The notes beneath the pieces are model-generated. The model searched no databases. It was not told the origin of the DNA and was given only the letters and a program-made list of their open reading frames with translations. A stretch of DNA of 64,000 bases from Myripristis murdjan (Eukaryota; Chordata; Actinopteri; Holocentriformes; Holocentridae): positions 12,733,890 through 12,797,889 of the forward strand of contig NC_043986.1 of NCBI RefSeq assembly GCF_902150065.1. The letters run 5' to 3'. A program made the translations under genes and the position numbers. Below are positions 54,609 through 64,000 of the stretch, piece after piece; the first letter of the stretch is position 1; each line of letters starts with the position of its first letter.

Positions 54609-54901
54609 GACCCCTGTCTTTCACCGAGCTTTACCTGTATGTTCCCCAAATAGATCACAGGACATTCAAGAGATGGATCTTCACCGGGCTGAGTTCAGTC
54701 TCCCTGGGAAACAAACGCTGAAGGTAAGAGGCCAGATGTAGTGATGAACATCTTATAGATATCCCTCTAGTGCTAAATTGCTTGTGTTTGTGCAGGAGGG
54801 TGATAAGGCTTTTGTAACACAGTTCACAAGGTGACAAAAACAGGGGATCGCGTCAAATCTTATCTCTTTCTTTTACTTACAGAGTCCTAATCCTCTTCAC
54901 G

Positions 54902-57396
54902 ATGAGGCCTCCGGTTCTCCTGCTGTGTTTCGTGGGGCTGTGTGTGCTGAACATTGCACTCGCTCTGAAAATATGTGCGTTCAATGTTCAAAGCTTTGGG
55001 GAAGCCAAGGCAAACAACAAGAAGGTTATGGGGATCCTACTCAAGGTACTACAGTGTGTACGGGATGATTTCATTTTTAGATGGAACCTGTGACAACATG
55101 TGCAGAAAACAGCAGATCATTAACAGGTCATTTCTTCTTTTTAATTCCCAAGATCCTCTCTCGGTGTGACTTGAGTCTTATTCAGGAGGTCCGAGACTCT
55201 AAAGGGGAAGCCATACAAACTCTGGTTAGGGATCTCAACAGGTGCAAGCTTTTGCGTGCCATTTGGAGCCAAGGTTTTAAAAAAAATAGTGTAGTGAGAG
55301 TAGTGTTACATCAAAACCTTCAACTTTTTTTGTTGTTCTCACCAGATTTGACAAATCCAACTCATATGCCTATGTGGAGAGCAAGAGGCTAGGGAAGAAG
55401 AGCTACAAGGAGCAATACGTCTACATTTACAGGTAACTCAAATCAAAGGTGGGTGACTGCTGTAAATGGTCAGCTCAGCATGACTTTTACTGATTTCCTC
55501 TTTTCCCGTCCCATCATCTCCAGAGACAATGTACTGCAGGTCAAAGAGCACTATGAGTATCCCAAACTGGAGGGAGAAGGGACGAATGAAACAGATGTTT
55601 TCTCCAGGGAGCCTTTCATCGTCCGCTTTCACTCCCCCACTACCAGTAAGAAGAAATGAGTGAAATTCATAGGGATTTTTTAGGGATTTTGGGGGGGGGA
55701 AATGACACTATCATTCAATTGGTGTCAAAATTAATGTCTTCTTTTGCAGTGGTGAAGGATTTTGTCCTGATTGGCCAGCACACCTGTCCCAAAACTGCCA
55801 TGAAGGAGATTGATGAACTGTACACCGTCTTCAAAGGAATTTACAAGAAGTGGAAGACTGATGTGGGTGGAACCTCAACAGAATTAACACTTCTTTTTTT
55901 TTAAAATTTTGACCAAGGCTTATCATCAATCAGTGTTCCTGGGCCTTGCCTCTTTCTTCTTCTACATGTGATAATATCTAGCACTAAGTTTGATCTGTTC
56001 CACTTCCCTTTTTACTTCCTTTCGCTCGCCCCAGAACGTGGTGATCTTAGGGGACTTGAACGCCGGCTGCAGCTACATCACCATCAAGGGCTGGAGAGCC
56101 GTCCGCCTCAGGAGTGACCCCAAGTTCCGCTGGCTGATCGGAGATGACCAGGACACGACTGTGCGAGTGAAAACCCACTGCCCTTACGATAGGTAAGAGA
56201 CTGCTGCCATCTTCTGCAAAACTCACGTCATCCGACCATGTACTCCTGTGCAGTCAAAATACTTTCACAGATGCAGAGCAATGATGTGACAAAAATCAGT
56301 GCTTAGGTACCAAGTAAATACCAACATTTCGAAAGAGATACCAATATTCGTGTTTTTAGTATCGGTAACATCAACACAACTTGATCCCTCACCCTGTAAC
56401 TCGGTGTTTGTTGTGACAGCAGGACGTTTCACACTGAACCTCAGCAGCATTTTGTTAGGCTGCTTAGCTTTTCCACTTGAAGGCTGCAGGCCAATGTTGT
56501 ACTTGTAAGTTATTCTAATGCTGCCCAAATACTGGAAATAGATTACATTACTGTGTACTTTTTTAATGTTATTATACAGTTCAAAGAGTATAGGTTAAAT
56601 AGGATTTTTTCATGGTATCAGATTATATACCAGTAATTAACTATCAAAATGATCCCTGATATATTTCATTAACACAGATACTTTTGTAGTACATTGCATA
56701 CATTTAACCCTATAAAGCCTGAACTATTAAAGAATTGGCATAAAATTCCATTTTTTTTTTTAATTGAACCCTTTATTTAGTCCTATAACAAAATCTAAAA
56801 AAATAAAATAAAATAAAAATAAATAAATAAATAAAAAAATGTGTTATTACACGATCTTTCTGTTGTATGATATATGATATGTACTTGAAGTGCCAATGGT
56901 ATGGTCCAAGGTGAACAGGGGAAGTGTTCAAAGGTATACAACAGTATTTTGGTCAAGTATTGATTAAACTGAAAATGGAAAGCCGAATTGATAAGGTGTA
57001 TCATATATGATACAAATGGCTTTATAGGGTTAATGATGAATATTACTGCAGCTTTCCACAGATATCATACTGTATGTCCTCCTCATATTCATCCCAAAAC
57101 AGGATAGTTGTCCATGGACGTGAGATCATCTCCAGTATAGTTCCAGGTTCAGCTCAACCCTTCAACTTTAAAGAGGAGTTCCACCTGACTGAGGAGGAGG
57201 TGAGCATGCTGAGTATGCCTCTGCTTTGAGCTCAGTTTGATGTTTCGCTGACATAAGCGTGGACGTAAACAGGAACACAAATATTAACCTTGCATCTATT
57301 ATGTGGCCTTTTTAGGCTCTAGAGGTGAGTGATCATTTCCCAGTTGAAGTTGACCTGAAACCCAGCCACCGCTACCTCCTCCGCCACGAGCTGTAG
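54902..57396 (+). CDS. dnase1l1: DNase I-family secreted endonuclease, DNASE1L1-like (8 exons)
   Basis: It is a Ca/Mg-dependent endonuclease that cuts DNA to 5'-phosphate ends. The exons are 54902-55045, 55153-55241, 55346-55432, 55524-55645, 55750-55862, 56035-56192, 57103-57199 and 57316-57396, giving 296 residues. A hydrophobic signal peptide (MRPPVLLLCFVGLCVL) precedes the mature start near LKICAFNVQSFG. The catalytic set is present: Glu60 (LIQEVRDS), His158 (IGQHTCP), Asp192 (LGDLNA) and His277 (SDHFPVEV). YKEQYVYIYR is a family core strand. The tail after VDLK is short and lacks the basic C-terminus of DNASE1L3. Nearby emerin supports DNASE1L1, but teleosts have several copies (dnase1l1, dnase1l1l, dnase1l4 types) and the exact paralogue is uncertain. 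It looks functional. Confidence 0.88.
56381..56412. repeat. repeat shared with 36624-36650
   Basis: TTGATCCCTCACCCTGTAAC followed by TCGGTGTT here matches TTGATCCCTCACCCGGTAAC, TCAGTGTT at 36624-36650 in an eps8l3 intron. Both copies are followed 50-60 bases later by a TTTTGTT.GGCTGC block. They are two copies of an unnamed dispersed repeat. Confidence 0.5.
56708..57029. mobile_element. piggyBac-type MITE flanked by TTAA
   Basis: The element starts CCCTATAAAGCC and ends GGCTTTATAGGG, an exact inverse, and is flanked by TTAA at 56704-56707 and 57030-57033. A TTAA target with CCC/GGG-edged ends is the signature of piggyBac transposons. At 322 bp it has no transposase frame. It is in the intron before exon 7 of the DNase gene and ends 73 bases before that exon. 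Confidence 0.85.
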
Positions 57397-57566
57397 ACCC
57401 CTCAGGACAGCCAGGCATCGACAAACCATCACCATTTTAACTGTAGTTTGACTGGATTTTTAGCTCTTTTCAAACAGATATTTGATGGATATTTATTCAC
57501 ATAATATATATTTCTTTGATATGTCGCCATGACAACACTGCAGCCGTCTCTACCATTTTATGCACC

Positions 57567-57572
57567 AATAAA
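57567..57572 (+). terminator. DNase gene poly(A) signal AATAAA
   Basis: AATAAA 171 bp after the stop codon. It is the only good signal before the next gene starts at 58053. Confidence 0.75.
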
Positions 57573-58052
57573 CATCAGTTGTTTCAGCTTAAAGGAAGTG
57601 CGTGTCTGACTGCAGGGGTTTGTGTTGTGCATCTGAAACCAAAACCACATCAAAGCTGACATCATTTCATGGTTCTATTGGAGGTATGTTCCAGTAGCAA
57701 TGTAAACACAAAAAAAATTGGAATTTCACTTTTTAAGAGAGACTTTTTAAAACATTTAACAGTATCTGCTGTTTTTCAGTCGGCCTACATAATATAGATG
57801 TTTCATATTTCTCTTTAACTAATTATATTACATTCAGTGTGTGCTTCATGCAGCTTCTTTTTGACAGGAAGTCACTTGCAGGAACAACATATGAGACTTT
57901 GTCTCTCTCTTCCTCTCTAGCAACCGAGCAGAACATCTGAAGAGGTTTTTCAAATGATGCACGGTTTCTTTGGCAATGCATGAATGCTTCTCCTCATAAA
58001 AATCTTACTTGCTACAAAGTATCACTTTGCCTATTTGGTTTAACTCGCAAAA

Positions 58053-61000
58053 ATGGAGCAAAGTTTTGCTGACCTACTTACTGATGCATTTTCAGGTAAG
58101 AAGCTTGTATTTTCACATTATGCTAAAATTTTGTTATATTTGATTTTTTTTTTCTCACCATTCACTGATGTTCACATTATGTATGGCTAACTTGCAAATT
58201 ATGTTGGTACAGAAACATCTTTTCCATCTTTCTCTAACGACGAGCTGGACTTTGAGAGTTTGTGTTCTGGTGAAAAGTTTGAGGACAAGACAGGCTGCTC
58301 TCATGAAAACTTAATGTCAACAGGGGAAGATGAGGCTCTGCATCAGGAAGCAACAGATCAAACTCAAGTTTTGTCTGGCCTGGACACTAGTGATACAAAC
58401 ATGACTGAAAATGATGATAAGCAGGATACTGATTCTACAAGCGATAAAGAGGATTTCACCAGTACAATGGACAGTGTCATGAACATGGAGAAAACACCAG
58501 AGGAGCACAGTGAAAGCTCAGATGGAGGTTCTGAACAGGAAAGCTCAGTCTCTGCAGATGATGAAGAGGTTGAGGAGGAGGAGGACGATATGGAAACAGG
58601 AGAAAAAACACAGGATTGGCTGATGTCTGTTCGCTGTGGCGAGGAGTTCTGGGAAGGTAATAAAGAGGACAGGATCTTTGCTCAGGGACAACCTCTGGCC
58701 CCAGAGAGTACTGAAAAGCCTCAAGTTAGAAACGAGGAGCAAGGTGAGAGTGAGAGTGATGAGGATGTGTCCTATTTTGGGAGATTCCCTGAACGTGGCA
58801 GTGGTACGATACTACAAGGTGATGGGACTGAAAAGGGAGAGCAATGGGGAGATGAAGAAAGAGTAGAGGAATCATCTGATACAGATTGTGAGGGCATGAA
58901 AATTGAAAAGGATGGAGGAAAAGAAGGGGATTTATTCACCCAGCGTTTATCCTTGGAGAATGAAGATCCCCACAGAGATGAAGCTGTGACAGGCATCTTC
59001 GAGCTTCCTGAAATATCAGTGCGAAATCTGCAGGATCTTATTGCTGATGATGATGATGGTGAGGACCTCGTAGACAAAATGAAGGATTTCTCAGGGGATG
59101 AGCACCAAGAGGCAGGTGAGAGCTTTGCAGATTATCCCTCAGACTTTTCTTCGGGTGAATTCATGGAAGATGGAGGAAAAAATCTTCAGAGTAAATCCGA
59201 ATTGAACGCCTTGCCTTGCATCTCAGACAGTGATTCAGCCACAAAGCAGAGTACCTACCTGGACAGAGGTGTGGCAGACATTACGTGGATGAGAGATGGT
59301 ACAGATAGTGATGAGAGGGAAGACCAAGTTCTGGATACTGGATGGACAGGAAGAGATGCTGATATGAAGATGATGGATCTGAATTTGGCAGCTGGAGAAA
59401 GAGATAATGGGAGACAAACAGAGATAGACACACATGCAGCTGTTAGAAGGTGTGATGACGGAGATGAAACTGCTGAACCCATGTGCCTAGAAGCTAATGA
59501 TCATCCCAGTGCTGTGGAAGATGAAGAACAAAATGAGGCGAAAAAATCGATGTCCAGTTTTTCTCAATACAAATACACAAGTGAGGGGGACACTTGCTTG
59601 AGACAGCCTCAGTTTGACAGTGACTCCTACAGCTCCAGTGATGATGACATCCATATGAGAGGGAGAGGTGGGGAATACACAGATGTGTATCAGCAGGATC
59701 CTGAAAACCCACTGCAGGATGCTCAAGTATTTTCCAGGCCAAACATTTCTGATGAGCAGGCTATCTCAAACTACAGCAGCAGAGCCGATCCAGTAGCTTT
59801 CAGCATCTCTTGGGATACAGACGAGTCGAAACTTGGGGCCTTTCTGTCCGAACATCTGCTATTAAACACAGAAGACACAGACAAAGACGAAACACTGCCT
59901 TCAGATGTGAGTCTGATCACTGCACAAGGGGCGTCTATAGACATCCATTCAGTCGTGCAGCACGGGGACGTCACCGCCGTGCACACGTCCAATCAAGGAT
60001 CTGTGGATGACAGCTTCTTTTTCAACACTGATTACGAAGGCCTGAGAAGCACCGAGCCAGGAGAGTTTGGAGATGACGAGTATGAAGAGGAGAGGAACTG
60101 GGAGCAAGAGCAGGAGAGAATCAATGCTTTCTACAAATTTTACAATGACAGCGAAGAGGAGGATGGCAAAGAAGGTGAGTATAGTAGAGGAGAAGGGGTC
60201 ATGATGGAGTAACGATAGGCTAACTTGACATGTCCACACTAAGTTGGGTAGAGGATCGAGAGTCTGCAAGATTTCATTCCAAGAAAAACGACACCAGGTG
60301 AAACACTTGACCATGTAAAAGTCGCCTTATGCACAACTTCCACTCTACAACGTGGAAGGCAGAGGCATTCGCTAGATCACATGATGATCTAACATCATCG
60401 TTTTCAGAAAGCTCAGTTTTCTCCGTCCACATGAAAACACAAGGCAGGCGTTTTCAGATTTACACACCATTTTTGAAAGGCACCATTTTCCTGTATGGAA
60501 AACACCAACTTGATGTGGATGGAAGGCTAAAACAGAGAAAATATATATATGTTTTTTTATATATTTACCTGGCTTACTGTGGACATGACCTCATTTGTCC
60601 TGGACTAACAGTCGTTTCACACTTGTACCTTTCCCCACACATAGCCTAGGGTTTACTAAACCTCACTCCACAGCAGGGTATCTGTGATTTTTTTCAGGAT
60701 ATGTCCCAAAAAGTCATGGTGAAAGTAAGATTAGAGTCAACGTTAAAACCAAAGCAATAGCATGCTTTTGAGAAACAATACAATGTTTGTTTCCTGATCA
60801 AAACCGGCCCTCTAAAGACATTAACTTGGGCTTTGATTTTCAAGTGCAAATCCTTACCCCAGATCTTAGTGGAGGGCCTGGGATAATAACTACAGGTGTG
60901 AGCCGAGGCTAAGGAATACAAGTGTGAAAATGGCTATATTTTCCAACTTTTAAAGCTATTTCATAATTTCTGAAAGCTCCCAGAGCATCTAATTGATATT

Positions 61001-61933
61001 TTTCTTGCTACTGTGCTTTTTTTTTTTTTTTTTTTTTTACAGAAAGAGAGATAAAGGTTCAGTTTTGCACCAACCCATTATCACAGGTCATTCACTATGA
61101 CACTGACAGGTAAGTGGAAGTTCCAGTATGTGGGAAACCATCCATCATTTTCCAAAATAACTGCAATCGCTGCTATGACAAACCAGCAATCCAATCAGAA
61201 ACTGAGAGTGTGTATTTCTCTCTCAGCAGCGACAGAGACTCGCTCAGTTCCACAGACGAGGGAGAGGATCTGAGCTCTACAGAGTCATCGAAAGTAAGGA
61301 TGTGGTCACTTGAGTGGGGATGTACTCAAGAATGGGAACATGGAAACACACGCATACACACGTACACAAAGTATGGTTTAATTGTGTTGCCTCATTCAGG
61401 AGCTGATCGAGCCAGAGACCCTGGATATGGACCCTGCTCCTCAAACCCAATACGACCCGCTGCCTGTTGAGAACGTGCCAGATGTCAGCCACACACAGCC
61501 ACATGCCAGAGAGCACAAGGTGTGTACTCATGGGGGAAACCTCACTACCGATAAAATGATGTCATGTCACACTTGCTTAAGAACTTTTTGAGTTTTCGTC
61601 TTACGTCTGTTGTCGGATGACCTGTATGAGTTAATTGGCCTTACTTGACATGACACATCCTACAATCTGACTATTGCACCACATGATGTCGATGCTGAAA
61701 TGAAATATTGTGCAGCGCCTGGACTTACTGGCCCTTATTGCACAATGCACATAAATCTGTTTGCCATGTTTCAGATATCAAACGCTGTTTATACCTCTCT
61801 GTGATTGTCTCTGCAGTGTCTTGGGATGTTCATGTTGATGCTAAAGCTGGGTCTGGTCATACTGATGGGACTGCTGATGTTCTTGTGGGCCACAGACCAA
61901 CTGGACTGGCTTGGACAATGTGCTTTCTTTTAA
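58053..61933 (+). CDS. unrecognised large acidic protein with C-terminal membrane anchor (6 exons)
   Basis: I do not recognise this gene. The exons are 58053-58095, 58213-60174, 61043-61109, 61227-61293, 61400-61519 and 61817-61933, giving 791 residues. All junction phases agree. The 1962-base second exon is uninterrupted and very rich in Asp, Glu and Ser, with runs such as EEVEEEEDDMETGE, so most of the chain is probably disordered and phosphorylated. Near its end it carries FYKFYNDSEEEDG, followed in the next exon by EIKVQFCTNPLSQVIHYDTD, the most family-like part. After a second acidic SSTDEGEDLSSTESS patch, the last exon encodes a hydrophobic segment at about 755-777 with one lysine inside, then ATDQLDWLGQCAFF. 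No signal peptide is seen, so it should be a tail-anchored protein facing the cytosol or nucleus. The start is the first ATG (MEQSFADLL). Confidence 0.8.
60229..60587. mobile_element. MITE in intron 2 of the acidic gene (first of two)
   Basis: CATGTCCACACTAAG at 60229-60243 is mirrored by CTTACTGTGGACATG at 60573-60587 (14 of 15). Inside are GTTTTCAGAAAGCTCAGTTT and TCCACATGAAAACAC motifs typical of a vertebrate hAT-like MITE group. It begins 54 bases after the exon 2 donor. No clear target duplication was found. Confidence 0.6.
60615..60929. mobile_element. MITE in intron 2 of the acidic gene (second of two)
   Basis: TTTCACACTTGTA at 60615-60627 is exactly mirrored by TACAAGTGTGAAA at 60917-60929. 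AGCCT/AGGCT blocks further in also pair. It is 315 bp, non-coding, and only 27 bp from the previous element. Confidence 0.65.
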
Positions 61934-61948
61934 AGCTAGGGGAAAAAA

Positions 61949-61954
61949 AATAAA
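61949..61954 (+). terminator. acidic-gene poly(A) signal AATAAA
   Basis: AATAAA 16 bases after the stop codon. A second AATAAA lies near 62110. If the first is used, the 3' UTR is only about 30-40 bases. Confidence 0.5.
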
Positions 61955-62519
61955 CTCTTGTGCTAATTAAAGTTTGCTTTGATGCTTGTAGTTGATGAAA
62001 AAATTAAAAAATGACTGATTTGTGAGATGATTTCACTTTATAAATGAAAAGATTTGTAAAACTGTGTAACTCCGCAAAGACTTGTGTCTGTAAAATATGG
62101 CTTTGTGCATAATAAAAGCTCTGCTCTTGGTTAAAGTGATGCTGCTTTATTTTGTTTAAGCTGCAGATAAACAGTGTCAGTCTTTTGTGCACAGTGATGG
62201 CTGCAGGAATGAAATGAATTAAGGCCGGCATCATCATTTGGGATGTTCAATATGGGTTCAGTGACAGGGCAAAAGCAAAAGTTTAATTTGCCATCTGCAA
62301 CTAAATGTACGATAAAACAAAAAGATAAAACAAGATAAGTCTTCCACTTCAGGACAGAGATGGTCTTTTAAACACTCTGAAAACTAATCCCAATGCCCTC
62401 TTTCATTGTAGTGTGTTTGGTTGCCATGGTATTTTGATAATCCCACACTAACATTTTTGGTCCAATCAACTTTGCACATCTAAAACTCAACAAAAATAAT
62501 TTAAGATTTTTCTCTTTTG

Positions 62520-62549
62520 GAAAAAAAAAAAAAAAAAAAAAAAAAAAAA
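62520..62549. repeat. poly(A) run of about 30
   Basis: Uninterrupted A tract at the left edge of a distinct C/T-rich block, as expected of a minus-strand or adjoining retroposon tail, though no element body could be defined. Confidence 0.8.
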
Positions 62550-62559
62550 CAGTTATTGT

Positions 62560-62950
62560 TATTCTTCTTGTTATGGTCATGGTTCTGTGGTTTATGGGCG
62601 TGTGTGTTTTCCCTTGGACTCTGTTAGGGACTTTTTGCGTTTGGGTTTTTCTGGTGGATTCACCTGCGCTGTGGGATTTCTGTCTGCGTTCCTCATGTTG
62701 CCTGTCGCCCTGCAGTCCTGGGTGGTTTAGGGTTTTCACCTGTCTGCTAGTCCTGCCTCCTCTGGTTTCCTCTCCCATGTGTGTCTCTCTGTGTTTGCAC
62801 CTCCACACCTCCTCTGTGTTGCTCCTGTTTGCTCTGCCTCACCCTCTTTCGCCGATCCTCTGCTCCCTCCCCTTCTCCAGGTGTGTCCAGTTTGCCGGTC
62901 AGTTCAGTTTTGTACTTAAATCCTGCTTTCAGTTCAGTGTAGTTCTTAGC
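62560..62950 (+). other. C/T-rich block of possible LTR or retroelement origin
   Basis: The block differs sharply in composition from its surroundings. It ends with GTACTTAAATCC-like sequence after a C-rich part, a layout often seen in promoter ends of LTR fossils. No terminal repeats, primer site or coding part were found, so this is only a suggestion of a small broken fossil. Confidence 0.2.
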
Positions 62951-63396
62951 AGAGATACTAATATCTCTTATAGTTTCGTGTTTTTCATTTCAGTTTTATT
63001 TTTGTTTCAACTCCATTTCAGTTTCAGTTAGTTTCCAGAGTAACGTGCACATTTAAACGCTATGACTCTCACCAGCCTGCGGGTGGCGCTGCTGCGTGTC
63101 TGCAAACAGAGGGCAAAGGCAAACGGAAGCGGAAATGACGCACCGAACTGACTACGGGTGCGAACGATTTGTTTACTTTCGTAAAGAAAGGTGGGCGGAG
63201 TCCGGTCTCCTCTCATTACACCGCTACTCCAGAGAAGAAGGGTCCGGCTGTCTGTATGGACAAACGAACGCACCCAATCTTTGTCAGTAGGCGGCTTCAA
63301 AACTGTTGTTGTGTTTTCGTAAATGAAACTATAGCAAACTGAAATATTAGAGTTTGGACAGTTTTAAAGTCCACCAGAGAGGATCAAACCACAACA

Positions 63397-64000
63397 ATGT
63401 CGCTGAGCAGTAAGTCTGCCCAGGAAATAAGCGAACTGCTCGATGAATACGGGATAAAACACGGACCCGTGGTCGGTGAGTGATTTATTCTATTATTCTT
63501 AGGTTTTACTATGCGCTTATTACAAAATTAAGCTTATACCAGCGAGGTAGGTGTAACATAACCGAGTGAACCTGTGTAAGCTATGCCAGCTAACCGGTGC
63601 TGTTTGGCGAAATGGTTTGGTTGTGTAATTACTGCTGTGTTACATTGAATTCAGATTCCACCAGAGCTCTGTATGAGAAGAAGCTGAGAGAGGCCATGGC
63701 CAGAGGGAAGAGGGCCAAACCTTCCCCAGACAAGACCTACTACAGAGAGGAAGGTGAGGAAGATGAGGAGGACACCTGCCCGCCTCGTGTGGACATATAA
63801 GGAAATAGGGTTGGCTTTATGGCAGCTCATTTTTCTGTTTTTTTTTTATTATTTCAGAAGAGGAAGTTGTCTATCACACCTACAGGCCACCAGTAAGTAA
63901 CCTCACCCTACTAGTCCAGTCATTTTATGAAAAAACCTAGGACAAATTGCAAGAGAAGCAAACTCAACTGATTTTGTATCCTCAATACGTCCTGAGTGAG
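63397..64000 (+). CDS. emd: emerin, N-terminal part (cut by window edge)
   Basis: Emerin is a tail-anchored inner nuclear membrane protein that binds lamins and BAF. Three exons are seen: 63397-63475, 63655-63753 and 63858-63892, the last ending at a GT donor, with the rest beyond the window. The first 45 residues form a LEM domain: SAQEISELLDEYGIKHGPVV (7-26) then DSTRALYEKKL (27-37). Human emerin has the same pattern (HGPVVGSTRRLYEKK) starting at its N-terminus. A linker with YYREEEEEVVYHTYRPP follows. LEMD1 or a TMPO-like gene are alternatives, but the N-terminal position of the LEM domain and the DNASE1L1-like neighbour favour emerin. The start is the first ATG in frame. Confidence 0.82.

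Larger units (their letters stand above)
52458..54881. other. intergenic region before the DNase gene
   Basis: No supported gene. It contains a repeat fragment at 52838-53003 and a weak open frame on the minus strand at 54309-54608 (separate entry). A probable 5' non-coding exon of the DNase gene is expected upstream of 54882, since a good acceptor (TTTTACTTACAG) lies 20 bases before its start codon. Confidence 0.5.
61955..63396. other. intergenic region before emd
   Basis: It contains an A run (62520-62549) followed by a C/T-rich, TG-rich stretch to about 62950 with no real gene, although one + frame is open for 152 codons of low-complexity Leu/Ser/Cys sequence. A TTTCAGTTTCAG-type repeat lies at 62980-63035. 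From 63060 to 63396 the sequence is CpG-richer (GGAAGCGGAAATGACGCAC, GGGCGGAG-like) and is the likely emd promoter and 5' UTR. Confidence 0.5.

Noticed and set aside
58772-60314. Minus-strand frames opposite the acidic gene
   Set aside because: They are mirror frames of the Asp/Glu/Ser codons (giving Ser, Leu, Phe, Ile, His) with no family features.
62573-63031. Open frame of 152 codons on + strand before emd
   Set aside because: The composition is C/T-rich low complexity giving Leu, Ser, Cys and Phe throughout. It has no domain, runs through a TTTCAG repeat, and lacks any splice context fitting emd.

Overview
This is a window of vertebrate nuclear DNA, almost certainly from a ray-finned (teleost) fish. 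The reasons are split genes with GT/AG introns, AATAAA poly(A) signals, abundant (GT)n and GATA microsatellites, and short non-autonomous DNA transposons and LINE 3' tails of the kind common in teleosts. Seven genes are supported, six complete and one cut by the right edge. All exon models below were built by hand from reading frame, splice sites and phase.

Layout. Positions 1-3929 are upstream non-coding DNA. 3930-20564 (+) is ampd2, AMP deaminase 2, with 18 coding exons and a 9.9 kb first intron. 24208-28186 (+) is a single mu-class glutathione S-transferase (8 exons). 29182-40037 (-) is eps8l3, an EPS8-family actin-regulatory adaptor with PTB, SH3 and SAM-like domains (19 exons), tail to tail with the GST. 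41634-46013 (-) is atp5pb, subunit b of the mitochondrial ATP synthase stalk (7 exons). 47731-52301 (+) is a coiled-coil, C-terminally anchored protein that looks like traf3ip3 (13 exons). 54902-57396 (+) is a secreted DNase I-family enzyme, most likely dnase1l1 (8 exons). 58053-61933 (+) is a 791-residue, very acidic protein with one C-terminal membrane segment that I do not recognise (6 exons). 63397 to the right edge (+) is the start of emd (emerin), with its LEM domain.

The genes are not an operon. Their grouping is synteny. ampd2-gstm-eps8l3 has the order and orientation of human 1p13.3, and DNase1-like plus emerin recalls human Xq28 (EMD-RPL10-DNASE1L1). The window therefore seems to contain a junction between two ancestral linkage groups, with atp5pb and the traf3ip3-like gene between them.

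Introns and spacers carry many fossil mobile elements that can be delimited by eye. They include a 579-bp hAT-type MITE with a perfect 8-bp target duplication that ends 86 bp before the gstm start codon, a second older hAT remnant, a piggyBac-type MITE flanked by TTAA, four or more other terminal-inverted-repeat MITEs, and several LINE 3' ends. I found no CRISPR array, tRNA, rRNA or intact autonomous transposon. The most notable unknown is the acidic tail-anchored gene between the DNase and emerin.
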